A DNA stretch of 64,000 nucleotides from Phaffia rhodozyma (Eukaryota; Basidiomycota; Tremellomycetes; Cystofilobasidiales; Mrakiaceae): positions 1,984,001-2,048,000 of the forward strand of contig JACGZH010000002.1 of NCBI GenBank assembly GCA_014706385.1, written 5' to 3'. Under the pieces are notes generated by a model, which made no database searches, had not been told where the DNA came from, and saw only the letters and a program-made list of their open reading frames with translations. Position numbers and translations under genes: made by a program. Positions 63,839 to 64,000 of the stretch are shown piece after piece; within the stretch, counting starts at the first letter, position 1, and every line of letters starts with the position of its first letter.

Positions 63839-64000
63839 ACGGCTGCCTCACTTCTTGACCACACAGTCCACTCGTCCGCGTCGTCCGCTAGGGGAGCAAC
63901 ATCGTCCAGAACTCTTGATCCAGAGTAAATAGGATAAACAGATGGAGCTGGAGAGACGGGTGAGTAGAACCATGGATCGATGACTTGATTTGTTGAGCTG
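63839..64000 (-). CDS. Possible upstream exon, partial at the window end
   Basis: One minus-strand frame is open from the window edge to a donor near 63840 and reads like protein: NQVIDPWFYSPVSPAPSVYP, then SGSRVLDDVAPLADDADEWT and VWSRSEAA. Two donors overlap (GTGTAC and GTACGT). With the phase-0 donor it can join an acceptor near 63775 and run in frame into the Zn2Cys6 gene; alternatively it belongs to a separate gene. The frame ends at the edge, so neither can be settled here. Confidence 0.4.

Overview
The window is nuclear DNA of a fungus, most likely a basidiomycete yeast. The genes are closely packed and split by roughly 175 short introns, mostly 50-150 nt. Coding sequence continues across introns only when GT-AG junctions, or a few GC-AG ones, are used. 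The gene families (Pbn1/PIG-X, Get2, Rfc1, Trm1, Rad5, Dcc1, HYPK, Pre3, Rpn12, Erv14, coronin, PL14 lyase, CE9-like amidohydrolase, Zn2Cys6 factor) are fungal or pan-eukaryotic. Intron density and unusual donors recall Cystofilobasidiales such as Phaffia/Xanthophyllomyces, but that placement is inference. All exon models here were built by eye from splice sites, frame continuity and family motifs, and phases were checked by arithmetic.

Layout. 1-6.5 kb: 3' part of a large disordered protein (+), PBN1 (+), GET2 (-). 6.8-16.2 kb: RFC1 (+, 21 exons), then a TBC1D13-like Rab GAP (+, 7 exons). 16.8-22 kb: a GPI-anchor-like polysaccharide lyase 14 (-), diverging from a His/Gly-rich hydrophilin-like protein (+), then a candidate 55-residue protein (+). 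22.4-29.9 kb: an ABCC transporter (-, 32 exons). 30.7-34.2 kb: TRM1 (+, 15 exons). 34.4-41.1 kb: RAD5 (-, 26 exons). 42-46.3 kb: an unrecognised protein (+) and DCC1 (+). 46.5-48.1 kb: HYPK (-), a solo LTR with a 5-bp target duplication, and an unexplained structured segment. 48.5-51.2 kb: the divergent proteasome pair PRE3 (-) and RPN12 (+). 51.6-55.8 kb: a membrane-anchored amidohydrolase (-, 17 exons). 56.4-61.1 kb: ERV14 (+) and coronin (+). 62.3-64 kb: a Zn2Cys6 protein (-), running towards or past the window end.

How genes relate. There are no operons. RFC1, DCC1 and RAD5 act around the sliding clamp PCNA (loading, Ctf18-RFC loading, polyubiquitination), and all three have ACGCGT (MCB-type) sites upstream, which suggests shared G1/S control. 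PRE3 and RPN12 share a 242-bp promoter.

The most striking feature is splicing. Internal exons of 5, 6, 11, 12, 13, 15, 15 and 16 nt are needed to keep conserved domains intact. The 5-nt exon supplies the Walker A threonine of Rad5. There are three GC-AG introns and a recurrent GTTCGT donor class. No tRNA, rRNA or CRISPR array was seen.
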